NCBI RefSeq assembly: GCF_900660715.1
Contig: NZ_LR215047.1
Coordinates: 186,001-250,000, forward strand
Length of the DNA stretch: 64,000 nucleotides
Source: Metamycoplasma arthritidis
GTDB taxonomy: Bacteria > Bacillota_I > Bacilli_A > Mycoplasmatales > Metamycoplasmataceae
Direction: 5' to 3'
Position 1 is the stretch's first letter, and every line of letters starts with the position of its first letter. The notes beneath the pieces were generated by a model. The model worked only from the letters and a program-made list of their open reading frames with translations. It did no database searches and was not told the origin of the DNA. Below are positions 49,050 to 59,353 of the stretch, piece after piece. The translations under genes were made by a program, and so were the position numbers.

Positions 49050-51153
49050 TAAAATTTTACTTTCTTTACCGATTCTAACTTTAGCTACTACTCCATTAAT
49101 TACACTAACTAGTAAAGCACCACGTAATTCATCTCGTGCTATTGATAAAGACTTTAATAGCTTTGAAGCTCAAGCTAAAGCTGAAGCAGAAAAGCTAATT
49201 AAAGAAGCAATTGAATCACTAGTTAAATTTTTAGAAGAACTAGACGAAAAAATTAAAAAAGAAGCACTAAATAACCCTAGTCAACTTTCGCGTAGATTGT
49301 ATGTGCAAAAACTTGCGGCATACTATAAAACTAACAAAGATAATATTATTGCTAATCCCAAAACTTACGGTTTTAGTTTCACTGCACTTGAACAAATCTC
49401 AAAGTATAAAAAGATTATCTTAGCAAGAGTGGAATACGAAGGCAAAACTTATGAGAATGTTAAAATTGGTGACACTGAATTTGACTCTTATAAAGCTGAA
49501 CTTGAGGCAAAAGGTGCTAAAGTTACTAAAATAAAAGAAGTTGAAAACCAGATCACTAAAGCAAGATTTACTTTATTCTTAAAGAAATATGTCGATGGTC
49601 TTAAACAACAAATCACTAACTTAGTTTATAGCGAAAATCAAATACCAGATCTAAAGCCTTCAGTAAGTTTTGAATGAGATGAAACTACTCAAACTTTTAA
49701 ACCCAAACTAAATATATTAGATAAACCCGAAGGTTTTGATTCTTGAGATGATTATATTAAAAAGAATATCACCAAGAAAATTGCTGACTACGATCTAAAA
49801 CAGTCTCAAGATGCTAATATTGCTGAAGATAAGCTAGAAGAGCTTGAAAAAATTCCTTTAGTTCCTGGCGACAAGCCAAAACCAATTGACAAAGATGATA
49901 TTGATTCTCTGCCCGAACTTGAAGCGCTTGTAAAATCAGAATATGCTAATAAAACTTCTAACGAACTGCAAGCATTAAGTAAAGAAGAACTTAAAAAGGC
50001 ATTTTTCTTTAACAATCCAGTTAACAGTCGTTATGAATACACAGTAGAATCAATTACTCGTGAAGATAATAAAATTTATGCTAATGTTGTAATTTCGGAT
50101 CGTGTGGCACCAGAGCGAAAAAGGACTTATAGTAAATCAGAAATCAAAGTAGATAATAGTACCTCTTATGCCTTAAATCAACTGTTATACGAAGCCCAAA
50201 ATCAAGAAATTTCTAAGGTTATGACAGAGTTTTATCAAGCCTTAGGACTTGACGATAAAATTGACTACAACTCACTAGCAAATGACAACTTGCAACAAAC
50301 TTTATATGCCATGGTTGAGTTGGCAACTAAAATAGTTACACTTGATTCACCTGACACTAAAGAATTTAAAGCTGAACGCCAAGCGTTGATTGATAGAAAA
50401 ATTAAAGACATTCAAGCTAATCGTCTTTCAAAAACCGCTGCAATAGTCGAGATTAAAAGTGCAATTAGAGATACTTTGCTTAGTTACTTAGTTAGCGCAC
50501 AAATTACTATTAAATACACTTTTAAAGTTGGCGATGAAGAAAGAAGCGTAAACGAAACTAACCCATATTGAAAAGTAATGGGACGCGCTTATGAAAGAAT
50601 CATGAACCAATTTGCCAAGGCAATCACCACTTATAAAGATATCATTGAAAAGAATCTTCAAGTCAATAGTAGTAAGCAAAGAAAGCTAGAAAAACGGGTA
50701 ATTGAAGAGTTATATGAAGCACTTCGAAAGGATATCTTTAGATTAAAATCTATTGCGTCACAACATCCTAATAATTTAGAAAAATGATATGCTCATTATG
50801 TTGAATCGCTAAAAAGAGTTAAAAAAGAATTTGATACGCTTAGAGATTTGGCAACTAATAAAGAAATTAACGAAAGTAGTAAGGCAGAAGATAAAAAAAC
50901 TTATCTTGATTCATATTTGGCTGCTCAAGAGCATATTAGTAAACAACATGTTTCACAAAATAAACTAAGAACTGTAATCGGAGCAATTTTGTTAAGTTTG
51001 GGGCTGCTAATGCTTATTATCAGTCTAATCATGCTACTAGTTAAATTTAAAGTTAATAAACGTAGAAAAGTTATCTTAGCATATAGCGTTATGATCGGAG
51101 TATCAGCAATCTTAGTTGTGGCTGGTGTCATCTTACTAGCTCTTGTTATTTAG
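49033..51153 (+). CDS. F1-like ATPase-associated subunit (MSC_0620 family)
   Basis: 706 aa through TGA (Trp) codons. A hydrophobic N-terminal segment (ILLSLPILTLATTPLITL) looks like a signal anchor. Then come ~600 mostly helical, charged residues that should lie outside the membrane, and two strong hydrophobic helices near the C-terminus (VIGAILLSLGLLMLIISLIM, IGVSAILVVAGVILLAL). Fits the large membrane-linked accessory subunit of the type 2 ATPase. Its function is not established. It ends at a shared terminator facing the beta gene. Confidence 0.72.
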
Positions 51154-51175
51154 AAACTAATTAAAAAAGCAATAT

Positions 51176-51207
51176 AAAAACTAGGACCAATCTATCCTAG
51201 TTTTTTT
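51176..51207. terminator. Bidirectional terminator between convergent ATPase genes
   Basis: AAAAACTAGGA and TCCTAGTTTTTTT pair over an 8-base loop. A and T runs on both sides let it work for the plus-strand accessory operon and the minus-strand beta gene. Confidence 0.8.
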
Positions 51208-51272
51208 GTGATATTAAACTTTAAAATAATAGTTCTATAAGAAAGAAAAGAAAGTTTTAGTCACTAAAATTA

Positions 51273-52655
51273 CTATAAATCAAGTTCTTCATCGGTTGGA
51301 ATACTTAAGTTAGAACCAACATATGAAAAGATTTCAGGACTTTGTTTTAAATACTTACCTTCTAAAATTCTAATTACACTTTCAACAGTATCATTTAGCG
51401 GAACATATTCCCCGGGTGATTTGGTAAAATGTTCGGTCATGAAGAAGTTTTGGGTAAAGAAGTTTTCTAATTGCAAGGCTTTTTTAACAATATCTTTATT
51501 AGTTTCGTCTAGTTCATCAAAACCTAAGATTAGAATAACATCTTCAAGATCTTTATAAGCTTTAAGAATTTTTTTCGTTTCAACAATAGCATCAAAGTGA
51601 CGCTTTCCTAGAATACTTTCATCAACCGAGTTGCTTGATGATGCTAGTGGGTCAATTGCTGGGAAAATATTTTTAGCAGTTTTTTCTCTTGAAAGAACAA
51701 GATTACCGTCTAAGTGGTTGAAAACTGCAACTGCTGAAGGATCAGATAAATCATCCATTGGTAAGAAAATTGTTTGAAAGCTCGTAATTGCGCCATTGGC
51801 ATTTTTGTATAAACGATCTTCAACCGAAGCGACATCGCTTTCTAGAGTTGATTGGTAACCACCAACTGATGATTTTTTACCTAAAGAAGCACTAACTTCG
51901 TTTTCAGCTTGAACAAACCGATAGATGTTGTCAATAAACAGCAAGACATCTTCTTTTTCTTTATCACGTAGATACTCGGCTGCTGTAATTCCAATTGGTA
52001 CGATGGACATTCTCGCTCCAGGAGCTTCATTCATTTTGGAAATATACATTGCTGATTTGCTCATTAGTTTTGATGACTCAAGTTCTTGGAAAAGCTCAAT
52101 TGCTTCTCGTGAACGTTCACCCGAACCAATAAAAATGTTAGAAGTTTGTTTTGCTTTGTTTCGGTTAACATTAAAGATAATTTCTTTCATTAACACAGTT
52201 TTTCCAACACCGGCGCCACCGTAGATACCTAGTTTGTAACCCTTAATAATTGGCATAAAGAAGTCAATCGCTTTAATACCGGTTTCAACTAGTTCGATTT
52301 TAGTGTCTAAAATTCTAGTTGGATTAATACTTGAGTTCATATCAATCATAATCGCTTTATTAGGGCGATCTTTTAGTAGTGGTTCGCCTAAGAAACTGTA
52401 TATGTTGTTAAGAGCACCTTTACCGACTGGAACTTGGAAACTTTTTTGGGTATTAGTAACGTCGTCGTTAATCGTAATTTCTTTGACTGCGTAGATAATG
52501 ATAGCTCTTACCCGTTTTTTGTCAATTACCCGTTTTACTAGTAAAAATGTTTTTCCATCATGTAAAGTTAGCAATTGGTTAGTTGAAGGAATTTTGCCAG
52601 ATGGAAAGCTAATTTCAACAATATCTGGTCAAATTCTAGTAATTGTGCCTTTCAT
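51273..52655 (-). CDS. F1-like ATPase beta subunit (MSC_0618 family)
   Basis: 460 aa. The ATG at 52655 (MKGTITRIWPDIVEISF) is followed by a TGA (Trp) in residue 9. The Walker A loop GIYGGAGVGKTVLMKE lies near residue 145; IFIGSGERSREAIELFQE carries the beta-type catalytic Glu/Arg region; VLLFIDNIYRF is Walker B; SVGGYQSTLESDVASVEDRL resembles the conserved GYQPTL segment. So it is the catalytic-type subunit. It differs from a standard AtpD and lacks the usual atp operon neighbours. Its start overlaps the alpha stop by one base. Confidence 0.88.
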
Positions 52656-54196
52656 TATTTATCCCCCAAAAGTTCAGCAACTTTTTTTAGATAGTCTTTT
52701 TCAAATGCAATAAATTCATATTTACATTCAACGTCTCATTTTAGCCCAACATAATCTGAGTATTGCTTAAGAGCATAAGCAAAGTAATTTTTCATAATGT
52801 CATCATCATAATCTTTGCCGTCTTTAATACTTTCAAAAGCTTTTTTAGCTTCAGCATTAGTATCAATTAAGGTGTTAATGAACATTAATGCTTTTTGATC
52901 GTCACGAATACCACGTAAGATTGTTCAAGAAATTAATTTTGAAGTTAGTAGAACAAAACGATGTGAATAAAGTGAGAAGCCTCGTTGCATAAACATCTTG
53001 TCGATCATCTTACCTTTATATAAAAGTAGAGAAGTTTCTTTGTTAAATTCGTAATCTAACGATGCTAGTTTTAAATGGCTTTTGTAAGTTTTATATATCT
53101 TACCTACTTCACCAGCAATTCTAGTTAATGTTTTTGATTGTACACTTGAACCAGTTCTTGAAACTGACAATCCAATGTCAATAGCTGGCAGTTTTCCTGA
53201 GGCGAATAGATCAGTACTTGTAACAATTTGCCCATCAGTCATTGAAATGACATTAGACGAAATAAGGCTCGTAATATCATTATCAATTGTTTGCAAAATT
53301 GGCAAGGCAGTAATAGTTTTACGATCAACGAATGAACCCGCTCTTTCTAAAAGCGATGAATGTGCAAAGAACATGTCTCCTGGCATAGCTTCTTTACCAA
53401 CTGGGCGATCTGTTAGCAAGGCAATTTCTCTAAAGATATTAGCATGCTTAGTCAAATCATCAAAAATAATTAGTACATCATTTTCATAAGACAGATTTTC
53501 AGCATGAGCCATACCAATATAAGGAGCTAAATATTGTTCGTAAACGCTAGTTGCTGGAGCATCCAAGATGATGGTATTTTTAATTGCGTCATGTTCTTTT
53601 AAAGTGGCGTATATTCTAGAAATTGCTTCTTTTTTTTGCCCAATGGCAACATAAATACATTTAACGTCGTTCTTTGATTGATTGATGATTGTATTAATTG
53701 CGATGTGGGTTTTTCCGGTTTGTCTATCACCAATTATTAACTCACGTTGACCTTTTCCGATTGGAATTAGTAAATCGATTGCTACTACTCCAGTATAAAG
53801 TTGCTCATTTAGAGTTTTAACAGTCATTAAATCATGAGCCAAGTTAAAGATCGGGTGAGTTCGGTTGCCTTTTTTAATTTTAGTAGTTTCAGTGGGAGTT
53901 GGATAAATGATGTTACCATCAATGTTGATAATTTTTCCAAAGTAGTCATTTGACGTTGCAATTTTAGTTTCAGCTTTATATTCAGCTATCTCATCACCAA
54001 TTTTTAAAATGTCACTTTTGTCATTGGCAAGCAAATAGGCTTTGGTTTCTGTTGCATTAATAAGAATCAGTTTTACATCAGGATTCTTAGTTGCAATAAA
54101 CATTTGTCTTTGGCGATATGGAAATTCGCCTTCAACTTCAACAATATAATCAAACACTGATGTAATTTTGGGATTACTAATTTGCTTTGTTGGCAT
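52655..54196 (-). CDS. F1-like ATPase alpha subunit (MSC_0619 family)
   Basis: 513 aa, read through TGA (Trp) codons at 52925 and near the C-terminus to the TAA at 52655. IPIGKGQRELIIGDRQTGKTHIA near residue 155 is the alpha-type P-loop, and VLIIFDDLTKHANIFREI and RTGSSVQSKTLTRIAGEVGK complete the nucleotide site. It should be the non-catalytic partner of the beta gene that follows with a 1-base overlap. AAAGGAAA precedes the ATG. This pair faces the other five genes of the locus. Confidence 0.88.
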
Positions 54197-54514
54197 TATA
54201 TTTCCTTTCTTAATATTTTAAAAATAATATCACAATTTCATAAAATATAGTTAATGCTTAACTATATTTCGAAATATTGCAGTATTTGCCGTCTTTAAGT
54301 TTTTCCAATTAAAAGACAATTTGATTAATTTTAATGAAAAAAATTGAATGTTTCAATTTTTAATTTTCTCCTTTAAACAAGTAAAAAATCAAGAAATGTA
54401 TTGCAATAAAAATTCTGTGCAAAATAAAGCAAAAATAAAAAAGGAGTTAAATATAACTCCTCTTGATGATTTTTTAAGCTTTTTTATTAAAAGTGATTAA
54501 ATTTCTTACCTCAT
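54197..54514. other. Gap between the alpha ATPase gene and ftsZ, with the ftsZ terminator
   Basis: At 54437-54463 the minus strand has AGGAGTTA and TAACTCCTTTTTT around a short loop: the intrinsic terminator of the mraZ-ftsZ operon. The part next to 54197 should hold the promoter of the alpha-beta genes. I see no other structure. Confidence 0.65.
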
Positions 54515-55663
54515 CTAATTGCTTTTAAAAATGTCGGCCATATCATCGGAATAAGCACTTTTCTCTTCATCAACAGAAAAGTCACTAGGAATATATGGAC
54601 CTTTTTCGATTAAAAATTCTCGAGTTTTTTCATTTTCATATTCAATGTTGCTGTTTTTTAAATTATCAGCAATTTCTTTTTGGATGTCTTCGCGATTTTT
54701 TGGCGCATCTTTTCTTAGTCCTGTTGCAATTACAGAAACAGATACTTCACCCAATTTATCGCTATTTTCTGAAGGATTATCAGTTAGTCCAAAAATAATG
54801 TTAATATCTTGTCCCACCATTTCGCGCATTGCTTTTAGGGCATTTTCAATTTCCCGTAAAGTAACTTGGCTACTTGCAACAAAATAAACAATTGCATCAG
54901 AAGCACCAACAATACTTGACTCTAAGATTGGACTACTAATGGCATTTGTTATTGCCTTAATAGCGCGGTCTTCGCCTGAGGCGGTACCGATTCCAACCAC
55001 GGCTTCGCCACTATTTTTAATAATAGTTTCTAAGTCGGCAAAGTCTAAGTTAATTAGGCCAGGAACGGCGATGACATCAATTAAAGTTCTAATTGTTTGT
55101 TTAAGGACATTATTGGCACATACAAAAGCATCGTTGTAAGAAATGTTGCCATATTGATCTAGTAGTTTGTTATTTGAAATGACAATGTAAGAATCAACTT
55201 CTTTAATAATATTTGCAATTCCTTCTTTAGCAATGTTGGCTCTTTTGGGTCCCTCAAAGCTAAAAGGTGTTGTGATAATTGCTACTACTAAAGCGCCACA
55301 TTCTTTAGCGATCTTGGCAATCACGGGCGACGCTCCTGTGCCAGTTCCTCCGCCCATGCCGGCAGTAATGATTACTAGATCCGAACCTTTAAGGCGATTT
55401 TTAATTTCGTCAGCACTTGTTTGTGCAGCTGCTCTACCAATTTCTGGTTTAGCACCAGCACCTAGGCCTTTTTTATCTCCTAATTGTAAAATTAAACTAC
55501 TATCAAACTGTTCTAGGACTTGTCGATCAGTATTTGCCATTATAAATTCAAGGCCATCTAATTGTGTATCAAGCAACGTCTTGATACTATTATTTCCGCC
55601 ACCACCAACACCAATTACTTTGATTTGTGCAACTGGATTGTAAATCGAGTCATCTTTGCTCAT
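54515..55663 (-). CDS. ftsZ: Cell division protein FtsZ
   Basis: 382 aa tubulin-like GTPase that forms the division ring. IKVIGVGGGGNNSIKTLLD at the start, the tubulin signature GMGGGTGTGASPVIAKIAKE (residues ~105-124), NLDFADLETIIKNSGEAVVG (T7 region) and an acidic C-terminal tail. The usual conserved C-terminal peptide for FtsA/ZipA binding is not obvious; the tail ends YSDDMADIFKSN. AGAGGT precedes the ATG. Last gene of the division operon. Confidence 0.96.
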   Translation of the reverse strand: MSKDDSIYNPVAQIKVIGVGGGGNNSIKTLLDTQLDGLEFIMANTDRQVLEQFDSSLILQLGDKKGLGAGAKPEIGRAAAQTSADEIKNRLKGSDLVIITAGMGGGTGTGASPVIAKIAKECGALVVAIITTPFSFEGPKRANIAKEGIANIIKEVDSYIVISNNKLLDQYGNISYNDAFVCANNVLKQTIRTLIDVIAVPGLINLDFADLETIIKNSGEAVVGIGTASGEDRAIKAITNAISSPILESSIVGASDAIVYFVASSQVTLREIENALKAMREMVGQDINIIFGLTDNPSENSDKLGEVSVSVIATGLRKDAPKNREDIQKEIADNLKNSNIEYENEKTREFLIEKGPYIPSDFSVDEEKSAYSDDMADIFKSN

Positions 55664-55693
55664 TGTCGTACCTCTTTTAATAAGTTATATTAA

Positions 55694-56794
55694 TTATATA
55701 AACAAAGTATTTTTGCGATTAATTTTTTGCTCACTAAGAATTGAATCGATAACAAAAATTTCAGTAGTAATGAATTTTTTAAGATCTTGTTTTTCAATGT
55801 TTTCAGTAAGGATGTTAATTAGTCCATGCATCTCTTGACTAATAAAATCGCAATCGTTAGAACATATCTTAACTGCTACTTGTTTTGCTATGCTTAGTTT
55901 TTTAAAAGCACTAGCATAATCGTTGTGATAGAAATTAAGTTTTAGATGATCGGCATTTAGACTATTTTGGTGTAGGAAATTACGATATTCAATTAGCATT
56001 TGTTCTAAGTAAAAGTCTAAGACGTTTTTTGCAGTATCTACTACGTTGTCTTGAGATTTTAGTTCTTCAAGATCATCTTGTATCTTGATAGCAAGATTAA
56101 CTAAGGTTGAACTTGCTTTGTTGTGTTTTGAGGTTATTTTGCTACGAATTTGATTAATGCCATTATTAACGATATGTGTTTTTAATAAGTTTTTCCCTAA
56201 AAATAGATCAAACTTTAAATAATTATCGTTAATATCGATAAAAACTTGATTTTTATTGGCAATTGTGTCGTTGAATGCTTTTAGTTCATCTAAGATGTAA
56301 TATTTGGCTACATTTAAATGATTATTGGTAGTAATTCTGTTAACTAAGCTAACGAAATTAGCTTCTAAAAACGCGACATTTTTTATTAAAGTAAGTGTAT
56401 TGTTTTTCACACTTTTATTAAGTGTTTCGTTTTTTATAATTACTTTGGCGTTCTTTTCAAATTCTTGAATAATTTCTTTTTCAAGTTCAAGCTCGCTTAG
56501 GGTTGCATTATTGTTTAGAATTGTTTTACTAAATGAATAATTGTTAATTTTTAGATTTTCATTGATATCAGAAGCGACCATAATAATAATTTCAGAAACT
56601 TTTCCTTTAATTATTCTTTCTAGTGCTTCTTTTGAGTTTTTGACAAATACTTCAAGTTCGGTAGACGATGAAAAATGATAACCATCAAATACATTACTAT
56701 AAATTGGCAAAATTAAATCTGAAGCTTGTTCGACTGCTTCAAAAATAATTTGAGATTTTTGAAATTTTAAAGTAGTAATAATGGTTTTTTTCAT
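55694..56794 (-). CDS. Divergent FtsA-like division protein
   Basis: 366 aa, no signal or membrane segment. The gene sits between rsmH and ftsZ, where mycoplasmas carry a poorly conserved gene and other bacteria carry ftsA. SEIIIMVASDINENLKI and QVFIDINDNYLKFDLFLGKNL recall the actin-fold strands of FtsA (the second being the phosphate-loop strand), and IVNNGINQIRSKI its following helix. The usual Gly-rich loops are not kept. FtsA-like is therefore an inference from position plus weak pattern. Confidence 0.55.
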   Translation of the reverse strand: MKKTIITTLKFQKSQIIFEAVEQASDLILPIYSNVFDGYHFSSSTELEVFVKNSKEALERIIKGKVSEIIIMVASDINENLKINNYSFSKTILNNNATLSELELEKEIIQEFEKNAKVIIKNETLNKSVKNNTLTLIKNVAFLEANFVSLVNRITTNNHLNVAKYYILDELKAFNDTIANKNQVFIDINDNYLKFDLFLGKNLLKTHIVNNGINQIRSKITSKHNKASSTLVNLAIKIQDDLEELKSQDNVVDTAKNVLDFYLEQMLIEYRNFLHQNSLNADHLKLNFYHNDYASAFKKLSIAKQVAVKICSNDCDFISQEMHGLINILTENIEKQDLKKFITTEIFVIDSILSEQKINRKNTLFI

Positions 56795-56811
56795 ACTTTA
56801 TTCTTTACCTT

Positions 56812-57717
56812 TTAAATTGATAGTTTTTTAACTACTCTTAGTTTCGCACTTCGCGAACGATTGTTTTGTAGTTTTTCATCTTCTGATGGGAAGATAATTT
56901 TTTGTTTTCAGATTTTTTGAATATTAATTGGTAGTTTGTTTAAACGAGGGTCAACGTAATTTTGCTTTTGAAAAAAGTTTTTGACAATGCTATCTTCTTT
57001 TGAATGGAAAGTAATAATTAGAATCTTGCCATCTTTTTTTAGTAGCTGAGTGGCGTCTGCTAACATTGCCGTTAGCGCGCCTAGCTCATCATTTACTTCA
57101 ATTCGCAATGCTTGAAAAACGGCTTTAGCAGGATTTTTTTCGCGCACAATTTTCGCAGGCAAAGCATTTTTAATTATTTCGACTAATTCACTAGTGCTTT
57201 TAATTGGTCGTTTAGCGACAATTGCCTTCGCAACTAGATTGGCTAGCTTAACATCAGCGTTTTTAATTAAAATTTTTGTGAGTTCACTTTCGTCAAAATT
57301 ATCAATAATGTCTTTGGCGCTAAATGAATTTTGTTGATTCATTCGCATATCGAGCGGCCCTTCTTGTGAGTAGCTAAATCCTCTAGTTGGATCGTCAATT
57401 TGAGGACTACTTACGCCAAGATCGGCCAAAATCCCGTCAACTTCGTTAATTCCCAATTTTTCAAGTTCCGCTTTTAAGAAACGAAAATCATTTTGAATTA
57501 AAGTGAAATTAGGAGATATTTTTTGTAATTTTTTGTAACTTTCTTTTATAGCTTCATTGTCTTTGTCAAAACAAATTAGTCTACCATTAATGAGTTTTTT
57601 AAGAATTTCTAAACTGTGCCCAGCTCTTCCGAGTGTTAGATCAACATAAGTGCCATCACTTTTAATTTCCAAGTTATCAATAACTTCTTTTAAAAGGACG
57701 GGAATGTGAGTTTCTAT
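56812..57717 (-). CDS. rsmH: 16S rRNA (cytosine-N4) methyltransferase RsmH
   Basis: 301 aa if started at 57717. SAM-binding [44 protein letters not shown]-type segment ([13 protein letters not shown]) and [17 protein letters not shown] are all present; the enzyme makes m4C1402 in 16S rRNA. The conserved N-terminal [10 protein letters not shown] lies upstream of the first TTG (57672). The only plausible start before it is ATA at 57715-57717, overlapping the mraZ stop as ATAG. At the other end TGA (Trp) at 56908 is read through to the TAA at 56812. Confidence 0.9.
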
Positions 57718-58154
57718 AGTTCGATTCCGTTTTTGAAGAGTTCATCGGCCAGTTCGTCAATTTTTTTAGCATCTTTAAATTGTGCTTCTTTTTTGTCATA
57801 AATTTCTTTAGCAAAAAGTTCGCAATAATTACCAGAGCCAATAAAGACGATTTCTTTTGTGATAGTGAAATTATCTAGAAAGTGTTTAGGAAGAGTGATT
57901 CTGCCAAGACGATCAGATTTAACTTCTTCAGTGTTAGCGAAAATGTATCTAGTGAGTTCTCGCATATTCTTGTTTAGTTTGTTAGTTGCTTCAAGTTTAG
58001 CTTTAAATTTTTCAAATTCAGCTTCACTTCGTAGAACTAATGCCTGATCAAAGCCTGCTGTGATGTAAAACTCTTCACCGAGATCTCTAAGAAATTTGGT
58101 AGGGATTACGATTCGATTTTTATCATCAAGTTGGCGGCAAAATTTTCCATACAT
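57714..58154 (-). CDS. mraZ: Transcriptional regulator MraZ
   Basis: 146 aa with two AbrB/SpoVT-like halves: [20 protein letters not shown] at the start and [20 protein letters not shown] in the second. MraZ binds repeats upstream of its own gene and regulates the division operon. I choose the ATG at 58154 rather than 58160 because GGGAGG is 8 bases from the former and only 2 from the latter. First gene of mraZ-rsmH-X-ftsZ. Confidence 0.93.
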
Positions 58155-58160
58155 TTCCAT

Positions 58161-58189
58161 TTCCTCCCACTATCAACTTTATTTTACCA
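58161..58189 (-). promoter_or_regulatory. mraZ promoter (extended -10) and short leader
   Basis: Minus strand: TGGTAAAAT (58181-58189) is an extended -10, giving a leader of ~20 bases. The leader reads AAAGTTGATAGTGGGAGG, two AxAGTxG heptamers in a row. These could be a MraZ operator overlapping the transcript start; in mollicutes MraZ is reported to bind AAAGTG-type repeats. The operator reading is tentative. Confidence 0.5.
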
Positions 58190-58289
58190 AATTTATGAAA
58201 ATTAAATTTTAAAATTTAGGTTTTTTCTTTTCGGTCAATTTAAAGCATTTTAAAAGCGGAATATATTGATTTTGGTACAATGGTTATAT

Positions 58290-58365
58290 GCTGATTTAGC
58301 TCAGTTGGTAGAGCAATTGATTCGTAATCAATGGGTCGGAGGTTCGAGCCCTCTAGTCAGCACCA
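58290..58365 (+). tRNA. tRNA-Thr (CGT)
   Basis: GCTGATT/AGTCAGC acceptor, ATTGA-TTCGTAA-TCAAT anticodon arm with CGT, GGTTCGAGCC T arm, encoded ACCA end. Confidence 0.93.
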
Positions 58366-58500
58366 TTTCTCATTTTTTTAAAAAAAGAGACCTTCATTTA
58401 CGCCGAAAACTAGCTAGCAATTAAGATTTGAAAATAAAATAAATATTTTTTATTAATAATTTCTTTTTTTAGTTATAATGGTTAGGCAATTAATTGAATT

Positions 58501-58575
58501 GCCGACTTAGCTCAGCGGTAGAGCAGCTGGCTGTTAACCAGTTGGTCGTTGGTTCAATCCCAATAGTCGGCGCCA
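58501..58575 (+). tRNA. tRNA-Asn (GTT)
   Basis: GCCGACT/AGTCGGC acceptor, anticodon loop CTGTTAA (GTT), GGTTCAATCC T arm, encoded CCA. TATAAT lies ~30 bases upstream. First of a plus-strand Asn-Glu-Val cluster. Confidence 0.93.
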
Positions 58576-58580
58576 ATAAT

Positions 58581-58656
58581 GGCCCTATGGTGAAGTGGTT
58601 AACACATATGGTTTTCATCCATACATGCGTGGGTTCGAGTCCCGCTAGGGTCACCA
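58581..58656 (+). tRNA. tRNA-Glu (TTC)
   Basis: GGCCCTA/TAGGGTC acceptor, anticodon loop TTTTCAT (TTC), GGTTCGAGTC T arm, encoded CCA. Five bases after tRNA-Asn. Confidence 0.93.
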
Positions 58657-58657
58657 T

Positions 58658-58733
58658 GGAGAATTAGCTCAGTTGGGAGAGCATCGCCCTTACAAGGCGA
58701 GGGTCGTGGGTTCGAGCCCCTCATTCTCCACCA
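58658..58733 (+). tRNA. tRNA-Val (TAC)
   Basis: GGAGAAT/ATTCTCC acceptor, TCGCC-CTTACAA-GGCGA anticodon arm (TAC), encoded ACCA. One base after tRNA-Glu. Confidence 0.93.
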
Positions 58734-58754
58734 TTCGTTCATATTGCACCTTTT

Positions 58755-58780
58755 AAAATAGCCATTGGCTATTTTTTTTA
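58755..58780 (+). terminator. Terminator of the Asn-Glu-Val tRNA cluster
   Basis: AAAATAGCC and GGCTATTTT pair over a short loop and enter a T run. Confidence 0.8.
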
Positions 58781-58933
58781 AAAAGGCAATGAACAAATGG
58801 TGGAGAAATAAGCACAAAAAGAAAAAATATTAACTATTACCAAGCTAATTTACTTAATACAAATACTTGTTTTTAAAAATATGAAATATTTAAAGTATTT
58901 CAGTAAATTATTGTATAATTTTTTTCGTTACAA

Positions 58934-59009
<76 letters not shown>

Positions 59010-59015
59010 TAATAG

Positions 59016-59100
59016 GCGCGAGTGGTGAAATTGGCAGACACGTTAGTTTTAGGCACTAATGCTTTACGGCGTAAGGGTTCAAGTCCCTTCTCGCGCACCA
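59016..59100 (+). tRNA. tRNA-Leu (TAG)
   Basis: Class II tRNA of 85 bases: GCGCGAG/CTCGCGC acceptor, TTAGT-TTTAGGC-ACTAA anticodon arm (TAG), long variable arm, encoded ACCA. Six bases after tRNA-Thr. Confidence 0.94.
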
Positions 59101-59101
59101 G

Positions 59102-59145
59102 TTCAGAAATGACCATCAAAAAGCCAACCACGAGGTTGGTTTTTA
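59102..59145 (+). terminator. tRNA-Leu trailer motif and terminator
   Basis: TTCAGAAATGAC begins one base after the CCA; the same 12-mer follows the last tRNA (Phe) of the minus-strand cluster. Then AAAAAGCCAACC/GGTTGGTTTTT forms an intrinsic terminator. Confidence 0.8.
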
Positions 59146-59353
59146 ATTTTATTCAATTTGAAATAAGAACTATCGTTGCAATAATAATACAAAAACAGAT
59201 TTGAACATCCAACTAAACTAATGTTTAATAAAAAATGTTAGTCATAGATCACTTTAACAAATAATATTTAATATTTGTTGCCAATTTTTAGTATAAAAAA
59301 ATGTCCAAAAGCCATTTTTGACTTTTGGGATTTTATAACTCTTAAAGTGAGTA

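Noticed and set aside
51273-54196. Standard F0F1 ATP synthase alpha/beta genes (atpA/atpD)
   Set aside because: The usual atp operon neighbours are missing. The partners here are the mycoplasma-specific accessory genes, so the type 2 F1-like assignment fits better.
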